Shown here piece by piece: positions 25,964 through 32,691 of a DNA stretch of 64,000 nucleotides (its first letter is position 1; the number at the start of each line of letters is the position of its first letter). Under the pieces are notes generated by a model. The model saw only the letters and a list, made by a program, of their open reading frames with translations. It did no database searches and was not told the origin of the DNA. This stretch comes from Tsuneonella litorea (GTDB lineage Bacteria > Pseudomonadota > Alphaproteobacteria > Sphingomonadales > Sphingomonadaceae). The stretch is taken from positions 372,001 through 436,000 of the forward strand of contig NZ_JAOAMV010000002.1 in NCBI RefSeq assembly GCF_025154015.1, written 5' to 3'. The position numbers were made by a program, and so were the translations under genes.

Positions 25964-26240
25964 CCCTCACCCTTGGGGGTGAGCCTCTATTGCTTAGGCA
26001 GGGGGTCGATGATCCGCCGCACTGTTCGCAATTAAAGCCGACCCTCGGGGGTGAGCCTCTATTTGATTGGCGAGCACGTGTGTGAACTCTCGCCGCGCAA
26101 GAATTAAAGCCCATCCTTGGAAAGAGAACCCGGCTGATCTGATGCACCCGGGCAATTAACCCGCCCCCTTGGAATAGAAGCCACTGACAGCTCACCGCTG
26201 GCCGGGTGGCAATTATCCCTCACCTTTGGAGAGCGAAGCC
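25956..26240 (+). repeat. Dispersed hairpin repeat, copies 3 to 7
   Basis: Five direct copies start at 25956, 26028, 26099, 26152 and 26209, each opening near (G)CAATTAA. Copies 3 and 4 contain a CTCACCC-TTG-GGGGTGAG type stem and end GAGCCTCTATT. Copies 5-7 form a subfamily with CTTTGGA/CTTGGAA and GAAGCC in place of that stem. Spacing is 72, 71, 53 and 57 bases. This fills the 350-base gap between the Bro-N gene and the next gene, and I see no coding there. Confidence 0.75.
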
Positions 26241-26315
26241 CCCGGCTCGCTTCCCCCTCGGCGCTGCCGAGCATCCCCCACAACCCCAGAAGGCCCCGAA
26301 AGGAGCCCCCTTTTC

Positions 26316-27098
26316 ATGACCACCACCTCATCCAGTCCCGCCGACACCCTGAGCATCGATATCCGCTCCACCGGCACCTCTGCCCCTTCCGAGACCATCG
26401 CCCCTCAGGATCAGCACTTCGCTGACGCCATCCTCGCGATGGATCCGATGAGCCTCCCGAACAGCAACATCCAGATCACCCCCGGGCTCAAGCTCCCTGA
26501 GCTTCGAGTCACCGGCCTGCCGCCGGGGCCGGAGCGCACGGAAATCGAGACGGCCCTGAAGGCCCTCCCACCCGAGCAGCGCGCCACCCGCGAATCCGCT
26601 ATGGTCGAAGCTGCGCTCCGCAAGATGCTGCCCGCTATCCGTTCGTTGACCGGCGCGGGGGAAGGAGCGACCCCGTACCATCAGGAGCAGTGCCTGATTG
26701 CTGGCGAGTATCGCGAGCTGGCCCGTCGGCTCGACGCAGTCGAGGCTGAGCTAGACGAAGTGGGGAGCTACCGCGCTGAGCGAGATCCGCAGACAGGTGA
26801 GGCCGTGGCCATCCCGGTCCCGCTGTACCAAGGCGACTCGCGTTCATCGCGTTTGGCCCTGAAACTCGATCTGGAGCGCCGGATGCGAGTGCTGGTCAGC
26901 CCTGACGGCACCCCGGGTGTCGAAGCCAAGCGGCGGCTCGGGGAGGCGATGCGTGAGAGCGTCGTCTTGGCCAAGCAACGTGCCGAGCAGCTGAGGGATT
27001 CGGCAGAGGCCAATCGCTTGGCAGGCGAGATGCTTCGAAAGGAGCGGATCGAGGCCCAAGCTAAGGCCATCGCTAGCGTTCACCGGAACACCCTCTGA
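26316..27098 (+). CDS. Unknown element protein (260 aa)
   Basis: A 260-residue hydrophilic protein starting MTTTSSSPADTLSIDI, with AGGAG ten bases before the ATG. There is a low-complexity Ser/Thr/Pro start. A helical middle follows (EIETALKALPPEQRATRESAMVEAALRKMLPAI; EYRELARRLDAVEAELDEVGSY). The C-terminal coiled-coil-like stretch is rich in Glu/Arg/Ala (MRESVVLAKQRAEQLRDSAEANRLAGEMLRKERIEAQAKA). There is no signal peptide or membrane span. It resembles phage-type structural or scaffold-like helical proteins only in general character. It precedes the 109-residue gene by one base. Confidence 0.72.
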   Translation: MTTTSSSPADTLSIDIRSTGTSAPSETIAPQDQHFADAILAMDPMSLPNSNIQITPGLKLPELRVTGLPPGPERTEIETALKALPPEQRATRESAMVEAALRKMLPAIRSLTGAGEGATPYHQEQCLIAGEYRELARRLDAVEAELDEVGSYRAERDPQTGEAVAIPVPLYQGDSRSSRLALKLDLERRMRVLVSPDGTPGVEAKRRLGEAMRESVVLAKQRAEQLRDSAEANRLAGEMLRKERIEAQAKAIASVHRNTL

Positions 27099-27099
27099 G

Positions 27100-27429
27100 A
27101 TGCGCGGCTTCTACCGGCTGGCTCGCCGGGACCGGACGCGTAAGCCATCGAGCATCGCTAACTTGCCTGACCCCTACAACCCGACATCGCCCGGGTTCGC
27201 CGAGCGCAACACCCAGAGCGTCACGGCGATGCCAGGTGGGTTCATGCGAGTAGACATCGGCGAGCCCATCGCCCGTGTCGACGGTTTCCCCCAGCCCGTC
27301 TCCCTCAGCGATCCCACAGACCCCCAGCCGACCAAGGCTGAGCCTTCGCCTTCCCCAGTTCCCCCAGCGTCACCCTCGGTGACCGAGAGGGATTGGCGGA
27401 GTGACTACGGTCTCGCCAAGCGCGGCTAA
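27100..27429 (+). CDS. Small unknown element protein (109 aa)
   Basis: A 109-residue protein with a basic N-terminus (RLARRDRTRKPSS), a Pro/Ser-rich C-terminal half (PQPTKAEPSPSPVPPASPS) and a charged end (DWRSDYGLAKRG). It starts one base after the preceding stop, so coupling is likely. It looks largely disordered, with no recognisable domain. Confidence 0.6.
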   Translation: MRGFYRLARRDRTRKPSSIANLPDPYNPTSPGFAERNTQSVTAMPGGFMRVDIGEPIARVDGFPQPVSLSDPTDPQPTKAEPSPSPVPPASPSVTERDWRSDYGLAKRG

Positions 27430-27464
27430 CCCCCCAGCAACATCAAGCCCAAGGAGGCCCCGTC

Positions 27465-27626
27465 ATGGCTCGCGTTTCCTCGCAATCCCGTGGCGGGGTC
27501 TCCGCCCTTTGGGAGGACCTGCAGGCGCTCGCTGCGCTGCAATCGTTCCCCGCTCCCCATCCTAACCGAACCGGCGCCCAAGGTGCCCTGCCGGAGTCCC
27601 GGCGGGCCGCTTTGCGGTGCCAGTAG
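27465..27626 (+). CDS. Very small unknown element protein (53 aa)
   Basis: Fifty-three codons from ATG 27465 to TAG 27626, beginning MARVSSQSRGGVSALWEDLQ. A perfect AAGGAGG lies seven bases before the start. An amphipathic stretch WEDLQALAALQSF is followed by a Pro/Arg-rich tail. It sits in line with the flanking small genes. It is real by ribosome-binding site and position; function unknown. Confidence 0.6.
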   Translation: MARVSSQSRGGVSALWEDLQALAALQSFPAPHPNRTGAQGALPESRRAALRCQ

Positions 27627-27638
27627 GAATCCCATTCC

Positions 27639-27863
27639 ATGACCACCAACACCCGAGTTCCTCTCCGCAGCGCCGTCAACGCGAAGTGTCGCGAGTGCAT
27701 CTATGACCCGTACCAGCGCGGCACGTGGCGCGAACAGGTCGCCGCTTGCTGCAGTGCCAACTGCTCGCTGCATGAGGTGCGCCCCGTCCCGCGAGACTGC
27801 ATGAACGGCGGCCGCATCTGCCCTGCCAAGATTGCGGCAGTGCGAGCGAAGCTGGAGGCCTGA
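27639..27863 (+). CDS. Cysteine-rich phage-type small protein (74 aa)
   Basis: A 74-residue protein with a Cys pattern AKCRECIYDPYQRGTWREQVAACC...NCSLHEVRPVPRDC, a compact metal-binding-like knuckle followed by a PAKIAAVRAKLEA helix. Proteins with this CxxCIYD...GTWR...VRP pattern are common uncharacterised members of phages and prophages (family recall, not a search). It probably binds zinc and its role is unknown. Confidence 0.75.
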   Translation: MTTNTRVPLRSAVNAKCRECIYDPYQRGTWREQVAACCSANCSLHEVRPVPRDCMNGGRICPAKIAAVRAKLEA

Positions 27864-28000
27864 TCGTGGCGGCCTTACGCTGCTATTTTCAGCCACACAG
27901 CGCCGAATGCTGAGACGCAGCCATGGACATACCTTCGGCCCTCATATCGGCGTCACACAACCTAATTTGGTGCCTTAACGCTGCACGGAGTCACACCTCA

Positions 28001-28363
28001 ATGAGCAAGACCCCACCCATCCCGGTCCAGCCGGGAGAGAAGTATTGCTTCGTCTGCGAGCAGGCGCTGCCTCTCGCGTCATTCCGCCCTCGGAACGGCA
28101 AGCTCTATTCGCCCTGCCGATCCTGCGCCCGCACGTCGCACGAGCGGACAGCGCCCATGAGAGAGCTGATCGAAGAGCTAATGACGGGGATTCAGGAACG
28201 CGCTGCGGTGCGGCGGCCCGCCACACCCGAAGAGGAGCGTCTCTTTGCGCCGATGGACGGGTTCGCCCGGTGGATCATGCGGCGGGAGGCGCAAGCCAAG
28301 AAACCCAAGCGGGCCACGCGCAAGCCTCAGACAAGGAGCGGTCCTAGCCATGAAATCGCCTAG
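28001..28363 (+). CDS. Zinc-knuckle small element protein (120 aa)
   Basis: A 120-residue protein from ATG 28001, which has CGGAG about ten bases upstream. Two CxxC pairs near the N-terminus (YCFVCEQALPLASFRPRNGKLYSPCRSCAR) form a zinc-ribbon-like module of the kind often seen next to HNH nucleases and in phage proteins. A helical region (RELIEELMTGIQERAA) and a very basic tail (KKPKRATRKPQTRS) follow. The tail suggests nucleic-acid binding. An earlier in-frame ATG at 27923 has no ribosome-binding site. Confidence 0.7.
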   Translation: MSKTPPIPVQPGEKYCFVCEQALPLASFRPRNGKLYSPCRSCARTSHERTAPMRELIEELMTGIQERAAVRRPATPEEERLFAPMDGFARWIMRREAQAKKPKRATRKPQTRSGPSHEIA

Positions 28364-28490
28364 GTTCCCCATCGCCTCCTACGCGGCCCAGCTGCCCCCT
28401 GAGCGCCGGGACGCCTTCGCTCGGTTCGCCCACATTGCCCCGGTGGACACCGTCGAGGCGTTCATTCGGTCGCAGCGAAGGAAAGGCTGA
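28350..28490 (+). CDS. Very small unknown element protein (46 aa)
   Basis: Forty-six residues beginning MKSPRFPIASYAAQL, from ATG 28350, overlapping the previous gene by 14 bases. AAGGAG lies 11 bases upstream, inside that gene. The protein has one amphipathic helix (PPERRDAFARFAHIAPVDTVEAFIRS) and a basic end. Overlap plus ribosome-binding site supports translation. Confidence 0.58.
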   Translation: MKSPRFPIASYAAQLPPERRDAFARFAHIAPVDTVEAFIRSQRRKG

Positions 28491-28534
28491 GCTCTACGTG
28501 GACCAGCTTACGGGGGGCCTGAGATGCCTCCATA

Positions 28535-28570
28535 CCAATAGGGGCTCACCCCCGGGTCGGCTTTAATTGC
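28535..28570 (-). repeat. Dispersed hairpin repeat, copy 8 (inverted)
   Basis: Read leftwards from 28570 this copy starts GCAATTAAAGCCGACCC and ends GGTGAGCCCCTATTGG. It is closest to copy 4 (26028), with which it shares the first 17 bases, but lies in the opposite orientation. The rest of 28571-28913 upstream of the serine recombinase holds no gene I can support. Confidence 0.75.
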
Positions 28571-28913
28571 AAACCGTTGGTTTTGGCGCAAAAATCCGAA
28601 GCGGGTTAGCGCACACGACAGGCGCGGGCTCCCCCCATGGGGCGCCCGGCCACCGACACAGTGCCGCCGCCGAAAAAGCCCCCTAGCCCACGCGGCAGGG
28701 AAGCCGTCCTGGCGGCGGCACCTGCCCCTCATTACGTGGCGCGGGCTCCCACGGTCCCTTGGTCCCGAGGGCGTCGAAACACCGCAAGGCTGCGCCTGAG
28801 TCCAAGCGAGTCAAAATAACGGTGAAGAGAATATCAGGCGGGTCGACGGGCCCGATCTCCGTCCTTACAAATCCGCCTAACGAACGTCAGATGGATTTGA
28901 AGGGGCAAGAGTG

Positions 28914-29591
28914 ATGTGCCGAGTTGTCGCCTATTACCGCGTGTCGACTGAAGAGCAGGGGCGCTCTGGCCTAGGGCTGGAGGCCCAGCGTCAGGCCGTG
29001 TCTGCCCTATGCCAGCAGCGGGGTTGGGACATCGTCGCTGAGTTTACCGAGGTGGAGAGCGGCAAACGCGATGACCGTCCCCAGCTCGCAGCCGCAATGA
29101 AGCGCGCCAAGGTTACGGGGGCCCGCTTAGTGATTGCCAAGCTGGATCGCCTTTCACGCAACGTGGCCTTCCTTGCTGCCCTGCAGGACAGCGGAACGAA
29201 GTTCACCGCTGCTGATATGCCGGAGGCAGACGAGTTCACGATTCACATCCTCGCGGCCGTCGCCCAGCGGGAGCGCAAGCTTGCGTCTGATCGAACCAAG
29301 GCAGCCCTAGCGGCCGCCAAGGCGCGTGGAGTAAAGCTGGGCAATCCGAATGGCGCGGCAGCAATCCGCAGGGCGGCTAAGGGCACAACGGCGGCCATAG
29401 ATGCAGTGCGCGCAAACGCTGCAAGCCGCGCGGCGGATTACGCGGAGACGATTACCGACGTCCGCGCCAGCGGAGCAACCTCTCTCGCCGCCATCGCCAA
29501 GGAATTGAACACAAGGGGCATCGTGACAGCCCGTGGCGGCTCTTGGCATCCTTCTTCGGTTCGAAACCTACTGCGACGTCTAGGTGGCTGA
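28914..29591 (+). CDS. Serine recombinase, resolvase/invertase type
   Basis: A 225-residue small serine recombinase. The catalytic serine is Ser11 in VVAYYRVSTEEQ, with active-site Arg residues in EVESGKRDDRPQL and KLDRLSRN and a long E helix (IHILAAVAQRERKLASDRTKAALAAAKARG). A C-terminal helix-turn-helix follows (SLAAIAKELNTRGIVTARGGSWHPSSVRNLLRRL). The ATG at 28914 follows a GTG at 28911; either could serve. It sits 340 bases from the inverted repeat copy 8. It could be an invertase or resolvase acting inside the element. Confidence 0.9.
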   Translation: MCRVVAYYRVSTEEQGRSGLGLEAQRQAVSALCQQRGWDIVAEFTEVESGKRDDRPQLAAAMKRAKVTGARLVIAKLDRLSRNVAFLAALQDSGTKFTAADMPEADEFTIHILAAVAQRERKLASDRTKAALAAAKARGVKLGNPNGAAAIRRAAKGTTAAIDAVRANAASRAADYAETITDVRASGATSLAAIAKELNTRGIVTARGGSWHPSSVRNLLRRLGG

Positions 29592-30734
29592 GGTTGTCTG
29601 CGGGCCCTTGGGGCCCTGCTTTTTTCTTTTTGCCTTTACAGGTCGCTGAGCGTTGCCGTTCAGTTCAGCTGCACCGCCGGTTAGACGGAGGACAGGCGCG
29701 TCGCTCGCGTTAGGAAACTTTAACTCAGCAGCAATTACCTGGAGATCGCGCTGCTCTTCAGTTTCCTCCGCTGGTAGCTCACCGGGTTCGCTGTGCTGAA
29801 GCAGTCGAATCTCTACAGTCATCCCCCGCTCAATTCTTTGAAGGAACTGGTCGAGCAGCTTGCCCAGCCCTGTCGTCAGTTCATTACGACGGCCTTCATT
29901 CCGTACATCTTGGGTCAGACGAGCCGCTTGGTCTTCTATCTCCTTGACAACCTGCACACGAATCTTTTCGCCGAAGATGGCATCGACCTCTTCTGGGCTG
30001 AAGGCCTTAAGTTTCGCCGTCTCGGCCCTTAGCTTGCGGATTTCTTCGACAGTCTTCCACGTCTCTACGCCCCACTTGATCAAGCGCCCAACGGTCAAAG
30101 CGAGCCCGCAGCCGGTAACAACGAACACCGTCGGGTCGCTTGTAGACAGGCGTGACACTTCGAAATCATCGTGTTCACCAGTTGCAGCTTCGGCCACTGT
30201 CGAGAGGAAACGATTTATCCACTCGAGTTCCTTCGTCAGGCCCCTCAGATTGTTGGCGAAGATGGCGCGGGGAACCGTGAAACCAATCTCCGCATCCCCC
30301 TCAATGCCGGATGCTGCATCAACGTCCCACTCGCGATCTTGAGCGACCCCAATAACAGTCTGGAAGCCTCTCAATATTTCCTGTCGTCGTTCATACACCG
30401 TTTGGACGTGGGATTGAGAAACTGCGGGAGTTCCGACATTGGCGCCGAAATGATCCGCGAGGCTTTCATAGAGGTCTGGCCGGAACAACTCGGCCGCCCC
30501 AAGCTCAGCCAAACGCTGCGCATCTGCTTCTGTGAGTTCGTCGGCTACATCGATCATACGGTTTCCGAGCTGATCGAAGGCACTGCGTACGCTGGATTGT
30601 GCGCTGGCATCCGCAGGGTTCGCTGACAAAACTCCAAGGGCATTGATAATCGCTTGTAGTGACGCCGAGACTTCGAGGCGAGAGTCCAAATCGACCGCGA
30701 GCCCCATCACTTCCAACGCTGAGCCTAAGTTCAT
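29580..30734 (-). CDS. Unknown membrane-associated protein (384 aa)
   Basis: A 384-residue protein from ATG 30734 with GGGGGGC just upstream. The N-terminal two-thirds is helical and acidic. One membrane span lies near residues 200-220 (VFVVTGCGLALTVGRLI). A coiled-coil-like region follows (WKTVEEIRKLRAETAKLKAF, VVKEIEDQAARLTQDV), and the tail is highly basic (KAKRKKQGPKGPQ). GC content is visibly lower than in the core genome. Its 3' end overlaps the serine recombinase by 12 bases, and it is divergent from the 142-residue gene. I recognise no family; it is a cargo candidate. Confidence 0.72.
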   Translation of the reverse strand: MNLGSALEVMGLAVDLDSRLEVSASLQAIINALGVLSANPADASAQSSVRSAFDQLGNRMIDVADELTEADAQRLAELGAAELFRPDLYESLADHFGANVGTPAVSQSHVQTVYERRQEILRGFQTVIGVAQDREWDVDAASGIEGDAEIGFTVPRAIFANNLRGLTKELEWINRFLSTVAEAATGEHDDFEVSRLSTSDPTVFVVTGCGLALTVGRLIKWGVETWKTVEEIRKLRAETAKLKAFSPEEVDAIFGEKIRVQVVKEIEDQAARLTQDVRNEGRRNELTTGLGKLLDQFLQRIERGMTVEIRLLQHSEPGELPAEETEEQRDLQVIAAELKFPNASDAPVLRLTGGAAELNGNAQRPVKAKRKKQGPKGPQTTSAT

Positions 30735-30881
30735 AGAAGCCCCCCATCTATTTCTTCGTACACCATGTGCCGCCACGTTTGGCGCGTGATTGCATCTCCG
30801 ACAACCAACTTGTGCTGTTGCACCTCGGTGCTAACCCGTCGGTTTAGACTGCCATGCGAACGCTTAGCGGAGAGCTTTACG

Positions 30882-31310
30882 ATGGACACTCGTGTCGAGG
30901 CCCTAATTCAAGGTCTGAAAAGTGCAGAGACGATCGACCCATTGGAGGCTCGAAAGCGGATTGTAGACCTCTTTAATGAGATCAACGATGAGGAGGGTCG
31001 GACCGCTCTCTTGGCTTCGTTGGACGCTGTGATTGGACTCGCGATCCGCTATCAAGAGACTTGCGGGAACGACAGCCAGGCACTGCGAAACGCTCTGCTT
31101 GCCGACAAACGTGCGCTCGTCTTGGCGGAAGCAATGGGCGCCAACGAGCTAGTCGAGCCCGCAGAGATGCTTCGAATACTCGAGCGGGAAATCGCAGCGG
31201 GTCGGATGGAGCGAGACGATTTTTATCAGCTCGCACGCGACGGGTCGGACGTGCTGGAATCCCCGTCACCTAAACCCAAACCCGGATTCCTTAAGCGACT
31301 GTTCGGATGA
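30882..31310 (+). CDS. Unknown element protein (142 aa)
   Basis: A 142-residue mainly helical, acidic protein from ATG 30882; GGAGAG lies about eight bases upstream. Segments include VEALIQGLKSAETIDPLEARKRIVDLFNEINDEEGR and LVEPAEMLRILEREIAAGRMERDDFYQLARDGS, with a Pro/Lys-rich tail (SPKPKPGFLKRLFG) that may be a membrane- or partner-binding motif. It is divergent from the 384-residue gene with a 147-base promoter gap between, suggesting a functional pair. No family is recognised. Confidence 0.7.
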   Translation: MDTRVEALIQGLKSAETIDPLEARKRIVDLFNEINDEEGRTALLASLDAVIGLAIRYQETCGNDSQALRNALLADKRALVLAEAMGANELVEPAEMLRILEREIAAGRMERDDFYQLARDGSDVLESPSPKPKPGFLKRLFG

Positions 31311-31357
31311 TTACCGAATCCACGGCATTAGTGTGCACGATAGGGGACCACGAACCG

Positions 31358-31378
31358 GGCCCACAAATCGGGCCCACA
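31358..31378 (+). promoter_or_regulatory. Integrase arm-type sites, right end (two copies)
   Basis: GGCCCACA occurs at 31358 and 31371, 13 bases apart, within the longer shared context CGGGCCCACA. It matches the left-end sites at 23827-23860. Confidence 0.62.
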
Positions 31379-31430
31379 CTAATCGCCGTATGACGATTAA
31401 TATGTTGAAAAACCGTAGAAATTAGAAACG

Positions 31431-31446
31431 GGCTGGGGCGGCAGGA
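31431..31446. repeat. attR core within the tRNA-Gln gene
   Basis: GGCTGGGGCGGCAGGA, identical to attL, covers the 3' end of the tRNA gene, so integration keeps the tRNA intact. Confidence 0.88.
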
Positions 31447-31504
31447 TTCGAACCTGCGAATGCCGGTACCAAAAACCGGTGCCTTACCACTTGGCGACGC
31501 CCCA
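31433..31504 (-). tRNA. tRNA-Gln (anticodon UUG)
   Basis: A 72-base cloverleaf read leftwards from 31504. The acceptor stem is TGGGGCG/CGCCCCA, the anticodon stem CCGGT/ACCGG with loop TTTTGGT gives anticodon TTG, and the T-arm is GCAGGTTCGAATCCTGC. The discriminator is G, and CCA is not fully encoded (CCC follows). It is the integration target of the element. Confidence 0.96.
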
Positions 31505-31623
31505 GCAGCGAGGCGCCCCTATAGCGGCCTCGCGGCTGAAGGAAAGACCCGCTTCGGTTTCCGAAGGTCGGACAGCCGGTCGCTGGCGCGCACGGAGCGG
31601 CCAGACCAGTCAGGCAGCCCCGA

Positions 31624-32601
31624 TCAGCCTAGAGAATCGAGGCGCGCGCGCACCGCTTCGGCCTGGGCCATGATGTTGGTGACAAGCTCCTTGCAGGTCG
31701 GAATGTCGTGCACAAGCGCCTGGCTCTGCCCGCTCGACCAGATGCCGCCGTCCATGTCGCCCTTGGCATAGACCAGTTCGCGCCCGCGCGCGCCGGCCAT
31801 GAGGTGCTTCACTTCTTCGAAGGTGGTGTCGGGATTGCGCTGGATCGCGGCGACTTCTTCGGACACCGCGTTGCGGGCCACGCGCGCCGTGTTGCGGAAC
31901 GGCCGACCCACCAGGACGGTGTCGAGTTCGGTATTCTCGACGATCTGCCGCTTCACGTTGGGGTGGATCGCGGCTTCCTGCGTCGCGCAGAACCGCGTGC
32001 CCATGTTCACCGCATCGGCCCCCAGCGCCAGCGCCGCGACGAGGCTGCGGCCGTCGGCCATGCCGCCGCTGGCGACGATCGGCGTGTCGGGCAGCGCGTC
32101 GACCGTCGCCGGAAGCAGCACCACCAGGCCGACGTCGTCCTCGCCCGGGTGACCGGCGCATTCGAAACCGTCGATGCTGATGACGTCGACACCCTTGCGC
32201 ACCGCGCTTTCCGAATGGCGCACGCTGGTGCACTTGTGGATCACCTTGACCCCCGCTTCCTTGAAGGCGGGCAGGTGATCGGTCGGCGCGCGGCCGGCCG
32301 TCTCGACGATCTTGAGGCCGCTCTCGATGATCGCCTCGCGGTATTCGTCATAGGGGATGGGATTGATCGAGGGCAGAAGCGTGAGGTTCACGCCGAACGG
32401 CTTGTCGGTCAGGCCGCGGACCTTGTCGATCTCCTCCTTCAGCGCGGCGCCGCTGGGGAACATGTGCGCGGTAATGAAGCCGAGCGCGCCGGCTTCCGCG
32501 ACCGCGGCAACCAGTTCGCCGTATCCCACGCCGGTCATCCCGCCCATGAGGATCGGCGTCTCCACTCCGAACATTTCCGTGATCCGCGTCCTGAACGCCA
32601 T
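31624..32601 (-). CDS. Nitronate monooxygenase family FMN enzyme
   Basis: A 325-residue TIM-barrel flavoprotein of the 2-nitropropane dioxygenase/nitronate monooxygenase family, oxidising alkyl nitronates. Motifs are ETPILMGGMTGVGYGELVAAVAEAGALGFI, PFGVNLTLLPS, GVDVISIDGFECAGHPGED, the phosphate-binding IVASGGMADGRSLVAALALGADAVNMGTRFCATQEAA, and a C-terminal GGIWSSGQSQAL typical of the bacterial subgroup. Class I nitronate chemistry is likely, but some relatives are enoyl-ACP reductases (FabK-like), so the substrate remains open. Confidence 0.9.
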   Translation of the reverse strand: MAFRTRITEMFGVETPILMGGMTGVGYGELVAAVAEAGALGFITAHMFPSGAALKEEIDKVRGLTDKPFGVNLTLLPSINPIPYDEYREAIIESGLKIVETAGRAPTDHLPAFKEAGVKVIHKCTSVRHSESAVRKGVDVISIDGFECAGHPGEDDVGLVVLLPATVDALPDTPIVASGGMADGRSLVAALALGADAVNMGTRFCATQEAAIHPNVKRQIVENTELDTVLVGRPFRNTARVARNAVSEEVAAIQRNPDTTFEEVKHLMAGARGRELVYAKGDMDGGIWSSGQSQALVHDIPTCKELVTNIMAQAEAVRARLDSLG

Positions 32602-32691
32602 CGCCCGCTCCCTGCCTGCTCGCTTTACGTTTGCGTCAACCTTACGCGATGGGCGCGGCAGGGCAAGCGAATTGCCGCCGGCGGCGGGCGG

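Larger units (their letters stand above)
23748..31446. mobile_element. Integrative element in the 3' end of tRNA-Gln
   Basis: About 7.7 kb bounded by the direct repeat GGCTGGGGCGGCAGGA. The right copy is the 3' end of an intact tRNA-Gln(UUG) and the left copy is an orphan 16-bp duplicate. A tyrosine integrase sits beside the left end and reads inward. Arm-type repeats flank both ends. Contents are a Bro-N protein, degenerate hairpin repeats, at least six small phage-like genes, a serine recombinase and two unknown genes at lower GC than the surrounding core. No capsid, portal or terminase genes and no conjugation genes are visible, so it is a small island, satellite or remnant rather than a complete prophage or ICE. 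Confidence 0.88.

Noticed and set aside
25522-26240. CRISPR array
   Set aside because: Copies are spaced about 50-72 bases but differ strongly from each other, form two subfamilies, and include an inverted copy 2 kb away. No cas genes are present.
28637-28819. Possible 60-residue gene upstream of the serine recombinase
   Set aside because: No ribosome-binding site, a Pro/Arg-rich composition typical of random high-GC sequence, and no neighbour overlap.
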